A stretch of 64,000 nucleotides of DNA from contig CANNZV010000924.1 of NCBI GenBank assembly GCA_947561585.1, forward strand, positions 49,714-113,713, written 5' to 3'. The position numbers were made by a program, and so were the translations under genes. This document shows positions 24,381 through 35,875 of the stretch, piece by piece. The stretch is from Caprella mutica (lineage: Eukaryota; Arthropoda; Malacostraca; Amphipoda; Caprellidae). The notes below the pieces were generated by a model that was not told the origin of the DNA, did no database searches, and saw only the letters and a list, made by a program, of their open reading frames with translations. Each line of letters starts with the position of its first letter. The first letter of the stretch is position 1.

Positions 24381-24775
24381 GTTTCTCGGAAATTTCGGTC
24401 TCGGAAAACTCGGTCTCAGTTTATTATGGTGTAATTAAAGAACAATAATAGAAAAAATTGAAATTATGAACACTAAAATGTGTAGTTCATTTATTAAAAT
24501 CGGACAACATCATTAACCGTTGTAAATTTTGACATGTTTTGTCATTTATATAACATGAGATTTGAACTGAAATTTAAGTCTCGTAATATTCGGTTTCAGG
24601 TATAAATAAAAACTTATGAATTAGATATATCGGGGTTGTACAGTTCAACAAATTAGCGGATACAGCAACTTTATAACGGTCATTTATATTGAGAGGTCAA
24701 TTATAATTCTGAGACTGAAATTTTGAGACCAAAATTCTGAAACTGAATTTCCGAGGCCAAAATTTATGGCCCTCT
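24381..24775. mobile_element. Foldback-like element with short-repeat arms, copy 2
   Basis: Identical to 10,434-10,828 except one base (24,566 a for g). The flanking 'tcccacac' is also preserved. Confidence 0.55.
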
Positions 24776-24909
24776 TCCCACACACTATCACACTATTACT
24801 CTCACACACTATCATACTATTACTCTCACACACTATCATACTATTACTCTCACACACTATCACACTATTACTCTCACACACTATCATACTATTACTCTCA
24901 CACACTATC
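24776..24909. repeat. 24 bp minisatellite, copy 2, left part
   Basis: About five units of the array, cut by the LINE insertion at 24,910. Confidence 0.93.
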
Positions 24910-26902
24910 CTGAGATTTCCTGAGATGAAGTTCCAACTGGTCCATCCGCCAGTCGAGGCCACGCTGATGCGCCACCCGTTCATGTCTGATGGTGAAGCTC
25001 TTTTTCAGTCACAATCACAATCACTTTATCAGTGTAGCTTCACAGTTCACAGTGCTCTGCACTGATCCACAATACTGTTGCTGACAGCCACTTGGTAATA
25101 ATGAGGCAATATTGGTTTGTCCGGAATTCTCTCCAAGAAGCAATCCAACTTCCTCTTGAAACCCTCCAATTTGTGTCCAGGCTCTCTCAAATCCTTTGGA
25201 AGACAATTAAATAATCGAGGACCTCCAACAAACATAGAGGCCTCTTTCAGTGTTTGAATTCTTGCCATGGATCTATTATTAATGGCTGGCACACGGCAGA
25301 GTCTTCCCCTCCTGTCACTATCATAGGTTGTTATTTTGCTTGGCAGGTGAATATTTGGAACCAAACCCTCAACAATTTTCCAAACATATATTATTCTGTA
25401 CCTCTCTCTACGCCTTTCCAATGAGTAGAGCTTTAAATCTCTCAACCTCTCCCAGTAATCTCTCTCCGCAAACCCAGAGATCCTGTAGGTGAAAGTGCGC
25501 TGGACACTCTCTAGCTTACGTATCAATCCTATTGCCTTAGGAGACCACAGCTGACAACAGTATTCCAATAACGGAAGGACCATACTCTTGAATAAAGTTA
25601 GCATAAGGTCCCTGTCTCTCGTCCTAAAAGACCTCAAAATCCAAGCCACTTGCTGTCTACTTTTCTTCACCACTGCATCTATATGATCGCTAAAAGTTGA
25701 ATCATCCTGCATTAGAATACCAAGGTCTCTCACCACCGGTTTCCTCTCAATTTGCGTACCGTCTGTAGTGATGTAATGGCGATTTTCTATTACATCCTGC
25801 CTTGGCGAATAGGTTACGAGCTCAAACTTCTCGCCATTGAATCTCATATTATTTTCCGTGGCCCACTCATATACTCTCCGCAAATCTTCCCTTAAAAGCT
25901 CCACATCCTCGTCTTGACCGATATATTTCATCAATCTTGTATCGTCAGCGAAGGACGTAACGATCGTATTTGTGACCTTTTCATCAATATCTTGGATATG
26001 GATTAGAAACAAAACAGGTCCGAGCACTGATCCCTGTGGAACGCCACTAACCACATCTGTGAGCCCCGATTTAGCTCCCTCCACCACTACTAGTTGTTTT
26101 CGTCCAACTAAGAAAGCCCTCAACCAACACAACAGCTTTCCATCCAGTCCAGTTGCCTTTAACTTCCTCAGAAGCACAGTATGGTCAACTTTATCGAAGG
26201 CCTTAGCAAAGTCGAGATAGACCACATCCACAGACAGCCCACTCTCCAAGGCTTCGAGGATGCACTGTCGGTGTTCCAACAATTGTGACACGCAGGACCG
26301 TCCCTGTCTGAATCCATGTTGTCCCGGATTGAATAGTACAGCTCTATTCAGATACCCCACAATTTCACTCCCTACAACCTTCTCAAACACTTTACTAATG
26401 TGAGAAGTCAGGGCAACAGGTCTATAATTTTTAGGTTGTGTTTTGTCCCCTCCTTTGTAAATTGGAGTAATATACCCAAGCTTCAGTTTTGATGGAATAG
26501 TTCCTGAATTCAACGATGCTCTCCAGAGCATAAACAATGGAGAGGAGAGTACATCCGCACATTTCTTCAAAAGAATAGCAGGAACCCCGTCAGGACCCGC
26601 AGCTGAATACGATTTCAGTTCATTTATTGCCTCCTGTAACGACTCAGGGGAGAAATCAAAGTCACTCAGTATATCTCGCTCAGGCTGCTCAACTTCCTCC
26701 AAGAGCAAGTCGATGTCTGCCGATCTCGGCCTACTGAACACTCCCATATACTGATGATTCAGAATTTCACTCTTTTCTTTAGCCTCGTGTACTAGTTGCC
26801 CCTCTCCATTTAAAGGCCCAATCATCGACTTGATAGTTGATTTGTTTTTAACATATTTATAGAAATACTTTGGATTTTTCTTTATAGCTTCCACTGCATT
26901 TC
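24910..26902 (-). mobile_element. 5'-truncated CR1-group LINE inserted in the 24 bp array
   Basis: The element is on the minus strand, with its 3' end at 24,910 and its truncated 5' end near 26,902. Array units continue on both sides. The 3' untranslated region is about 137 bp and ends in a short repeated tail, in which 'atctcagga' occurs twice with a 10 bp period. CR1-group LINEs typically end in short tandem repeats rather than poly-A. The target duplication cannot be read because the target is itself repetitive. It is absent from copy 1, so insertion is recent or polymorphic. Confidence 0.88.
25047..26902 (-). CDS. Non-LTR (CR1-group) reverse transcriptase, 5'-truncated but open
   Basis: About 618 codons without a stop, ending at TGA (25,047-25,049). 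The order on the minus strand is a linker with NPKYFYKYVKNK; then SAAGPDGVPAILLKK and YKGGDKTQPKNYRPVALTS; then motif A LDFAKAFDKVDH (catalytic Asp codon 26,211-26,213); motif B SGVPQGSVLGPVLF; motif C SFADDTRL (FADD codons 25,941-25,952); and VRDLGILM. A C-terminal thumb/connector region with LPLLEYCCQLWSP follows. All catalytic residues are present. The N-terminal apurinic-type endonuclease expected for CR1-group ORF2 is missing, and the frame has no native start. The frame happens to run on upstream through 18 array-derived octapeptides (MIVCESNS type) to a Met at 27,335. I treat that extension as accidental. The known role of the family is target-primed reverse transcription of its own RNA. 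This truncated copy cannot be autonomous. Confidence 0.9.
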
Positions 26903-27994
26903 TACTATTACTCTCACACACTATCACACTATTACTCTCACACACTATCATACTATTACTATCACACACTATTACACTATTACTCTCACACACTATCATA
27001 CTATTACTCTCACACACTATCACACTATTACTCTCACACACTATCACACTATTACTCTCACACACTATCATACTATTACTCTCACACACTATCATACTAT
27101 TACTCTCACACACTATCATACTATTACTCTCACACACTATCACACTATTACTCTCACACACTATCATACTATTACTCTCACACACTATCACACTATTACT
27201 CTCACACACTATCACACTATTACTCTCACACACTATCATACTATTACTCTCACACACTATCATACTATTACTCTCACACACTATCATACTATTACTCTCA
27301 CACACTATCACACTATTACTCTCACACACTATCATACTATTACTCTCTCACACTATCATACTATTACTCTCACACACTATCATACTATTACTCTCTCACA
27401 CTATCACACTATTACTCTCACACTATCATACTATTGCTCTCACACACAATCATACTATTGCTCTCACACACTATCATACTATTACTCTCTCACACTATCA
27501 TACTATTACTCTCACACACTATCATACTATTACTCTCACACACTATCATACTATTACTCTCTCACACTATCACACTATTACTCTCACACACTATCATACT
27601 ATTACTCTCACACACTATCATACTATTACTCTCACACACTATCATACTATTACTCTCACACACTATCATACTATTACTCTCACACACTATCATACTATTA
27701 CTCTCACACACTATCATACTATTACTCTCACACACTATCATACTATTACTCTCTCACACTATCACACTATTACTCTCACACACTATCATACTATTACTCT
27801 CACACACTATCATACTATTACTCTCACACACTATCACACTATTACTCTCACACACTATCATACTATTACTCTCACACACTATCATACTATTACTCTCACA
27901 CACTATCATACTATTACTCTCACACTATCATACTATTGCTCTCACACACAATCATACTATTGCTCTCACACACTATCATTCTAATACTCTCATG
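26903..27994. repeat. 24 bp minisatellite, copy 2, right part
   Basis: Continuation of the array after the LINE. It has about ten more units than copy 1 in total. From about 27,330 on, the variant pattern (ctctctcac and attgctctcacacacaatca units) follows copy 1 exactly. The expansion therefore lies in the left part, next to the LINE. Confidence 0.94.
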
Positions 27995-28041
27995 TATATT
28001 GCTTAGTGCAAACTGCTCAATGTGCTCATATATCATCACAG

Positions 28042-28870
28042 GGTGACCAGACGTTTTGTTATTGGATGTTTCGTTATCAGATTTTTTTTTTTTAAACTAG
28101 GAACGATTCTTTTTATTTGAAATAGACTGCAATTTTATCAAATCCATACTTTTGAATTCATACTACTTTAAATTATAAGGTGCATTTTGTTTACAACATG
28201 CATTTTATTTGTCTGCTAAGTATATACCTGGTTGTATATTGATTATAATCAGTGCTATTAAAATTAACAATCCTTACTTAAGTTAATATATTTGATTAGA
28301 AAAGCTGGAAGTGAAAATTTCATGGATACCAATCAATGAAAAAGTTGAATATCAATAATTTTGTACTATTTTTCTTCAAAGGATTAAAATGTGGTTCAGT
28401 CCGAGAACTCAGAGGTTGCTTTACTGCCTACATTGGAATTTTTTTTTTTATATTTCCGAAAATGTTCTTAAAATTTCAATCACCAGATGTTACATGTTCG
28501 CGAATAGAAATAACATAATGAAAAAATATAATCTTCACCAATTTTGATAATAATAAATATTTTCGATCATAAAAGAAAAGACTATACATGTATAATTAAT
28601 ATGATTGAAAAATTCCTGTGATTGAGGTAAAAATTCTAAAAAAATAGGGTAATAAAATGTAAAACATATTTAAATATATATTTATAATGTATGAGATTCG
28701 CATAATTTGTAGTCTATAACTCATTTCAAATTTAAAAATCGTTCGTCCGGTACAAAAAAATCTGGTAATGAGTCGTACTAGTAACGAAACGTCGTAGTAA
28801 CGAAACGTCCTTTATAGTGACCAAAAGTCCGTTATCGAAACGTCGTAATTAAACGAAACGTCCTAGCACC
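28042..28870. mobile_element. GGT...ACC foldback-like element, copy 2
   Basis: Same as 11,863-12,691, including the flanking CATCACAG duplication. One substitution is visible in the right arm (28,807 g for c). Confidence 0.7.
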
Positions 28871-30035
28871 CATCACAGTATGTGCTCATATATCTTCATA
28901 ATATGTGCTTATATATCATCATAGTATGTGCTTATATATCATCATAGTATGTGCTTATATATCATCATAGTATGTGCTTATATATCATCATAGTATGTAC
29001 TCATATATCATCATAGTATGTACTCATATATCATCATAGTATGTACTCATATATCATCATAATATGTGCTTATATATCATCATAGTATGTACTCATATAT
29101 CATCATAGTATGTACTCATATATCATCATAGTATGTACTCATATATCATCATAGTATGTACTCATATATCATCATAGTATGAACTCATATATCATCATAG
29201 TATGTACTCATATATCATCATAGTATGTACTCATAAATCATCATAGTATGAACTCATATATCATCATAGTATGTGCTTATATATCATCATATTATGTGTT
29301 TATATATGTATCATCACAGTATGTACTCATATATCATCATAGTATGTACTCATATATCATCATAGTATGTGCTTATATATCATCATAGTATGTACTCATA
29401 TATCATCATAGTATGTACTCATATATCATCATAGTATGTACTCATATATCATCATAATATGTGCTTATATATCATCATAGTATGTACTCATATATCATCA
29501 TAGTATGTACTCATATATCATCATAGTATGTACTCATATATCATCATAGTATGTACTCATATATCATCATAGTATGAACTCATATATCATCATAGTATGT
29601 ACTCATATATCATCATAGTATGTACTCATAAATCATCATAGTATGAACTCATATATCATCATAGTATGTGCTTATATATCATCATATTATGTGTTTATAT
29701 ATGTATCATCACAGTATGTACTCATATATCATCATAGTATGTACTCATATATCATCATAGTATGTGCTTATATATCATCATATTATGTGTTTATATATGT
29801 ATCATCATAGTATGTACTCATATATCATCATAGTATGTGCTTATATATCATCATATTATGTGTTTATATATGTATCATCATAGTATGTACTCATATATCA
29901 TCATAGTATGTACTCATATATCATCACAGTATGTACTTATATATCATCATAGTATGTGCTTATATATCATTATAGTATGTGCTTATATATCATCATAGTA
30001 TGTGTTTATATATTATCATAGTATGTGTTTATATA
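28871..30035. repeat. 23 bp minisatellite, copy 2 (about 50 units)
   Basis: Same array as 12,692-13,925 but 69 bp (three units) shorter, through loss of units in two places. Confidence 0.94.
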
Positions 30036-30953
30036 GAGTGTAACCTAATCTCCTAATCTATTTGCGTCATTAACTCTTTATCGTTCTTGGATCATATTTA
30101 GTGACTAAAGCTAATTATGAAAACCTGTTTTCACCACGCTAAAGAGTTGCCAGCCACTTCCCCGGAGGCGTATAACAACTAATGCACTCTCGTGACTGTG
30201 TTTGCTCTCATTTTTCTAAACTTATCACCTACGAGAATAGAACATGCGACCGTATAATGGATATTAGTTATGGTAATCTTCAAAGTGCTAAATAATGTCA
30301 ATCTGTTATTTTACATTCCATTATTACGGTGGTTTAAGTTTTTTATTTTCAATCTCTTTTTTTGTTATATAGCCGTATGATAGAGTAAAAAATATAAGCC
30401 TGTTATCTCTTCTTGAGATTAAATCTTTTAAGTGAAGAATTTCGAGATTACCTGTTCACATTTTGCAAAATATTAATAAAAAAAAAATGTTTGATGTTAT
30501 TAATGTCAATGAAGCATGCAGCAGTTTATTTCATATGCGATATTTTTTCTGCATAATACGGATGTATTTACATTATCAGTAAATTATATAACATCATGAC
30601 ATATAATTAATAGGCATGCATGAAGTGCATTCATGATAAGGTAAAAACTTTCTTCATTTCATATAGAAAATTTCTGATGATTCTTAATGATTAGCATTTT
30701 AAAGTCTGTCGCCCGATTTGAGTTTTCATTGATTCTTTTGAATAATATATATTCATAGAAATTAGATATATATATATTTATTTATATTTTTATCCTTCAT
30801 CTGATTGAATATTGTTTATATTGTTTGTTCACCGACGAATTACTTCAGTAAACAGTAACTTCTATCATAAAATTTGACTTTCAGCGCTAGCGTTAGTCCA
30901 AACCGGACTAATGATTCAGCACCCACTGCAGGCCGAACGCACTTTCGCCAGGA
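30036..30953. other. Spacer, copy 2
   Basis: Corresponds to 13,926-14,844. No gene recognised. Confidence 0.4.
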
Positions 30954-31220
30954 CTACAGCTTTTTAACATTGATTTAAAACAATTCAAGTTTATTTTGAA
31001 ATAAGTCAAGTAATATTTAAAATATTTCAACTTTATTTCAAAATAGTTCAACTTTATTTAAAATAGTTCAAGTTTAATTTAAAAAAGTTCAAGTTTAATT
31101 TAAAAAAAAATGAAGTTTAATTTAAAAATAAAATTCTACGGGCCATCGATATCACACATAGAAAGCTCTGCGCTAATATCATTATATTAGTAATGGGAGG
31201 GGATGAGATCATGAGATATA

Positions 31221-31994
31221 CCTTTCACAGTTCTTTCATTGCACACCATAATCTTTCATTGCCCACCCATAATCCTTCATTGCCCACCATAATCTTCCAT
31301 TGCCCACCATAATCACTCATCCCAAGCAACACAAGTTAATGGGGCCCATGTGGGCACTAGGTTGACAAATCGTATTGGTACTGTGTGGTTATTTGTAAAA
31401 TGGGCCAACATGGTGACAGCATGGAATGCTATGTTGGCAACATCTTGGTCAAAGATGTTGCCAATATGTTAATCAAGTTTCAGCAATATAATGTTGATAC
31501 GCTATATAGTAATCAGGTTGGGCCAATATGACAATTCATTGGGACGGATTCGCAATATTGAACCAACCTTCTCCCAAGGTAACATTCCGTGAGAATGGAA
31601 AACCACATTATCCCCATGTGATTTCTAGACTACTTTTCAGTCTGCCATCTCTTGCCCATCTAACCATCTAGTGCCCATGTTGGCATAATGTTTCATGGTT
31701 GCTTGGGATTGCCCACCATAATCTTTCATTGCCAACCATAATCTTTCATTGCCAACCATTATCTTTCATTGCCCACCAGAATCTTTCATTGACCACCGTA
31801 GTTTTTCATTGCCCTCCATAATTTTTCATTGCCCACCATAATCTTTCATTGCCCACCATAATCTTTCATTGCCCTCCATAATCTTTCATTGCTCACCATA
31901 ATCACTGATTGCCCACCATAATCTTCCAATACCCACCATAATTTTTTATTGCCCACCATAATCTTTCATTGCCCACCATAATCTTCCATTGCTC
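31221..31994. repeat. 20 bp minisatellite TTGCCCACCATAATCTTTCA, copy 2
   Basis: Same as 15,112-15,885, split by the MITE at 31,321-31,707. Confidence 0.93.
31321..31707. mobile_element. MITE with CCCAAGCAAC termini, copy 2
   Basis: Same as 15,212-15,598, with AT on both flanks. Confidence 0.75.
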
Positions 31995-32434
31995 ACTTCT
32001 CTCATTTAAATTCTCTCATCTCACTAAATTCTCACTTCTCTCATTTCACTCACTTCTTTCATTTCACTCACTTCTTTCATTTCACTCACTTCTTTCATTT
32101 CACTCACTTCTCTCATTTCACTCACTTCTCTCATTTCACTCACTTCTCTCATTTCACTCACTTCTCTCATTTCACTCACTTCTCTTCATTCAATTTCTCT
32201 CATCTATCTAACTAAATTCTCACCACTGTCATTTCATTTCTTTCACTTCTCTCATATTGATTCTCTCCTCTCACTAAATTCTCACTTCTCTCATTTCACT
32301 CACTTCTCTTCATTTAATTTCTCTCATCTCATCTAACTAAATTCTCACCACTGTCATTTCATTTCTTTCACTTCTCTCATATTAATTCTCTCCTCTCACT
32401 AAATTCTCACTTCTCTTATTTCACTACTCTCATG
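31995..32434. repeat. 18 bp minisatellite TTTCACTCACTTCTCTCA, copy 2
   Basis: Same length as copy 1. At least one unit differs (cttctctca for cttctttca near 32,108), so the arrays are not perfectly identical. Confidence 0.9.
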
Positions 32435-32695
32435 ATCTCATTTCCTCCCAACTTAAACTTTTTAAATTAAAGTTGAACTATTTTAAATATAACTTGACTT
32501 ATTTTAAATATAACTTGACTTATCTTAAATATAACTTGATTTATTTTAAATATAACTTGACTTATTTTAAATATATCTTGACTTATTTTAAATATAACTT
32601 GATTTATTTTAAATATAACTTGACTTATTTTAAATATAACTTGACTTATTTTAAATTAAACTTGAATTGTTTTAAATTAAAGTTAAGAAGGTGTA

Positions 32696-35600
32696 GAGAT
32701 GTCACAGTGGAAGCAAAATATAGATTGCAATTGTTCCAGACTTTCATTTCTCATGAGCCTAAAAATTACTAAAGATCCACGAGCCACCTTTCATATTTAT
32801 TTATTTATAATTTAATTATTTTCTTTTCAAATGAATAAACGCCACTTTTGTCATAAAAGAAAAATAACAGCTGAAAATGATTGAAAAGGCCACGAATCAG
32901 GATAACCTACCTCTGGTTCTTATGATTACAGCAAACCAATTGGGAAACTCTGCAACAGAGCAATCGAAACGAGAATGTCATCGAGAAAAGACGTTTCCCC
33001 CACCACAAACAGTGCCAGTTTTATCCGATTACCTTCGGGCGTACAAATATGTGTAATAGCTCTAGGCCACCTGCCAAATTTTTCCTACGTCCCCGCATGC
33101 CAGACTGGCCGTAGGAGGCTGGTACGTGAATGGGGGCTTGAATCTTATTGTATTTTGGATGCTGATTCAAAATAAATTCATTTCGCCTATAGTCAGGTCA
33201 AATTTTCACTCTATAGAAATTGGGGAAAAAAGAAAATGGAATATAATAAGATGACAATACATTTGTACAAAATACTTATAATACATAGAATATAATTCTA
33301 AATGTTATCATTTACCAATTGATACTGTGCAAAGTATTTCACATGAGTATGAAGTATATTATTTATGCAGAATTAATTTTAAATTTGAATCTAATTCTCG
33401 CCAAAGCTTGAAGTGCTTGTCGTACTTTTTCTCAGTTGTGAAACGAAGAGAACAGAACAATGAGCAATTTTTACCTTAAGATCTTTTTCTTTACTGTGAT
33501 TGAAATTGCGTTAAATATTCGTTTGATGAATGAAAAATGCTTAATTGGATTCATGAGCTCAAAGAAATGAATAAAGAGGTTACATGAACAATATAATGCA
33601 ATAGGTAAAACTGATTGAACAAGAAGAACAAACGATGGACATTATTCACATAAAAATTTAAAATATAAAAATCATTATGCTGGTAATGAAACTTATATCA
33701 ATAGGAAAACGTTAATTGAGACTCGTAAGCTTTAGTTGTAAAAGATAAAATTTATGTACCCTACGTTTATATTGAATAATTAATATAAATGTTGAATTTG
33801 CCTTCAATATGCATATAAATAATAAATTTTATTATCCTCGCAAAAATGTGGATGGTTTTATGTTTCTATCTCAATTTATTTTTAAACAAATTACACGGAA
33901 TTTGGTGGTGCGATTGAATATTATCCAGGAAACATTTGATTAGATTTTGGGAGCGATCTGGTTGAAGGTCAAAGTTACGAAAAGGTCAAAAACTATTGAG
34001 GCGGTGTGGTAGGTATGCGCTCTACGAGTGCCCGTTATAGTTATAAACATTTTATTTCTAATTGTTAGGTAGCAACCTTTGCTTAGGAGGCAAGTGAGAG
34101 AGACTGATATAAATTAATATTTATTATAACGGAAAACTAGATAAATATCAATCATGCCTATTTCAATTTGGTCTCTTCAAAGGTATGATTAACACAAATG
34201 AAAACATTTGTTCCTTTAACTATTATTTTGTGATTTAGATAAAATTTTGATATACAGAAAGAGATTTCTAAATCCTTCTTGAGCGATCGATAATACTTGA
34301 AATCTTAAACAGTTACTTATATTCAATATTTGAAATATACATAGAAAAAAATTGAAACAAATCATCCCAAAATTATCCGTGAATACAAATCATCACAAAA
34401 TAGACACACACAAAACCACGCCTATAAATCATATTAATTAATATCTCAATAAGTCTTGTCATAATAAGTTTAGCTGTATAGGTACGAAGTAATATTCAGG
34501 TATATCAGACACAGTCAGTATATTATAAATTACTATAAATAGACTATCTGAAACTACAGTATATGAAGTACAATCTTGCAACTTGAATAATAATAATCCT
34601 CTGCCAAAAACCTAGCAGAGGATTATTATTATCTAACAGCTTTGGGAAGTTCTTGGTAAGTCAGAAGATAGGAATCGGATAGTACCTGAATGACTCAATG
34701 AAAATTCCAAGACCAAGGCAACCACATGACCAAAGATGACTCTTAACCCAAGTAGATCCCTGATCAAAGTAGACTCTCGACCTAAGTAGATTACTGACCA
34801 AGGTCACATCTACTCCAACTGCAGAGAGAAAACGAACTAACTCCTGATGAACTCAGACAAAAATCACACAAAAATGGCACTTAAAAGTTCACAATACAAA
34901 AGGAGTGTGGTATGTTTACAGAGGAAGTAATTTATAGGGTGAACAGCAAAAAAAAAAAGAAAAAAACTCTGTCAGTAATGTTAGGCAGCAGTTCACCCAT
35001 GTAACTTTGTGCAGAAATAGTTAAACAGTTTTCATAGACTGCAATTTTGAATAATCATAGTTAAACACAGTTCAGTATTACAAAGTCGATGCTAAAACTT
35101 AGATCAGTCAGTTTTAGAACGACCGAAGAGCTTATTCCAAAGGGATTAAACAACTCTCAGCCGAAAATTCCAAAACACAAATATCAAACAGCGTGACACT
35201 TCAACGAAAGAAATTATTAAGAAAATGATAGACTGATTCAGCAGCTCTGAAAAAGCAGGCACAAGATATATCTCCCTCTCCAACCAACATCACTTTCCAA
35301 GAGAAACAGAACTATTAATAAAAATCAAATGCAAAGAACACAAAAATAGAGGAGCTCTAAGCAACATGAAACTGCCCTAGTCTTCAACATCATGCACTCA
35401 AATGATAATAATTCTTTGATATTTACACTCTGATTTTTTAATATATAAATATATTTCAATCTGGGCATTGAATTAATTATGAATGTTATTGTTATGATAC
35501 ATAACTTTACAACTGAAGTATTGTTTGCATCAGGATGATAAAAAAAATATATTTTCCAGTTTTAAAGTGTTTGATTAGTGAACTGAAAATTTAAGGTATT

Positions 35601-35780
35601 AATTATTACTATAAAATAGTGAATGTATCATTTATTAGTCATGACAAGAAACATGCAAGTGAAAAGATGAGAATATCATGTAATTGAATAGAACAAAAAC
35701 CTTTTTTTATATATTAATTAATGAGGTTGAAATAAGAATAGAACATCCATCAATATCATTTAATTGAGAATGAAAAAACT
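32696..35780. other. Spacer, copy 2, with small unassigned frame, dispersed repeat and hairpin
   Basis: Corresponds to 16,587-19,671. The 66-codon frame recurs at 32,975-33,175 without change. The GGTCAAAG dispersed repeat is at 33,899-34,044. The perfect 18 bp hairpin is at 34,587-34,632. No gene recognised. Confidence 0.45.
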
Positions 35781-35875
35781 TACATATATGAACGAGTTCC
35801 ATCGTAAACATTTAGGATATTATAAGATATGGATTTCATTTGAAAGTTTTTCCTATTTGACCATTTGTTGATATT

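Larger units (their letters stand above)
30954..32695. mobile_element. Foldback-like element with 21 bp-repeat arms, copy 2
   Basis: Same as 14,845-16,586, with the nested arrays and MITE in the same positions. Confidence 0.65.
24370..35875. other. Duplicated block, copy 2 (with LINE insertion)
   Basis: Same content and order as 10,423-19,766. The offset is 13,947 at the left end, 16,179 after the 24 bp array and 16,109 after the 23 bp array and a poly-A. The shifts are explained by a ~1,993 bp LINE, about ten extra 24 bp units, and three fewer 23 bp units. Sequence left of 24,370 and right of 35,875 does not match the flanks of copy 1. Confidence 0.93.

Noticed and set aside
25972..26220. 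82-codon plus-strand frame within the LINE
   Set aside because: Antisense shadow of the reverse transcriptase.
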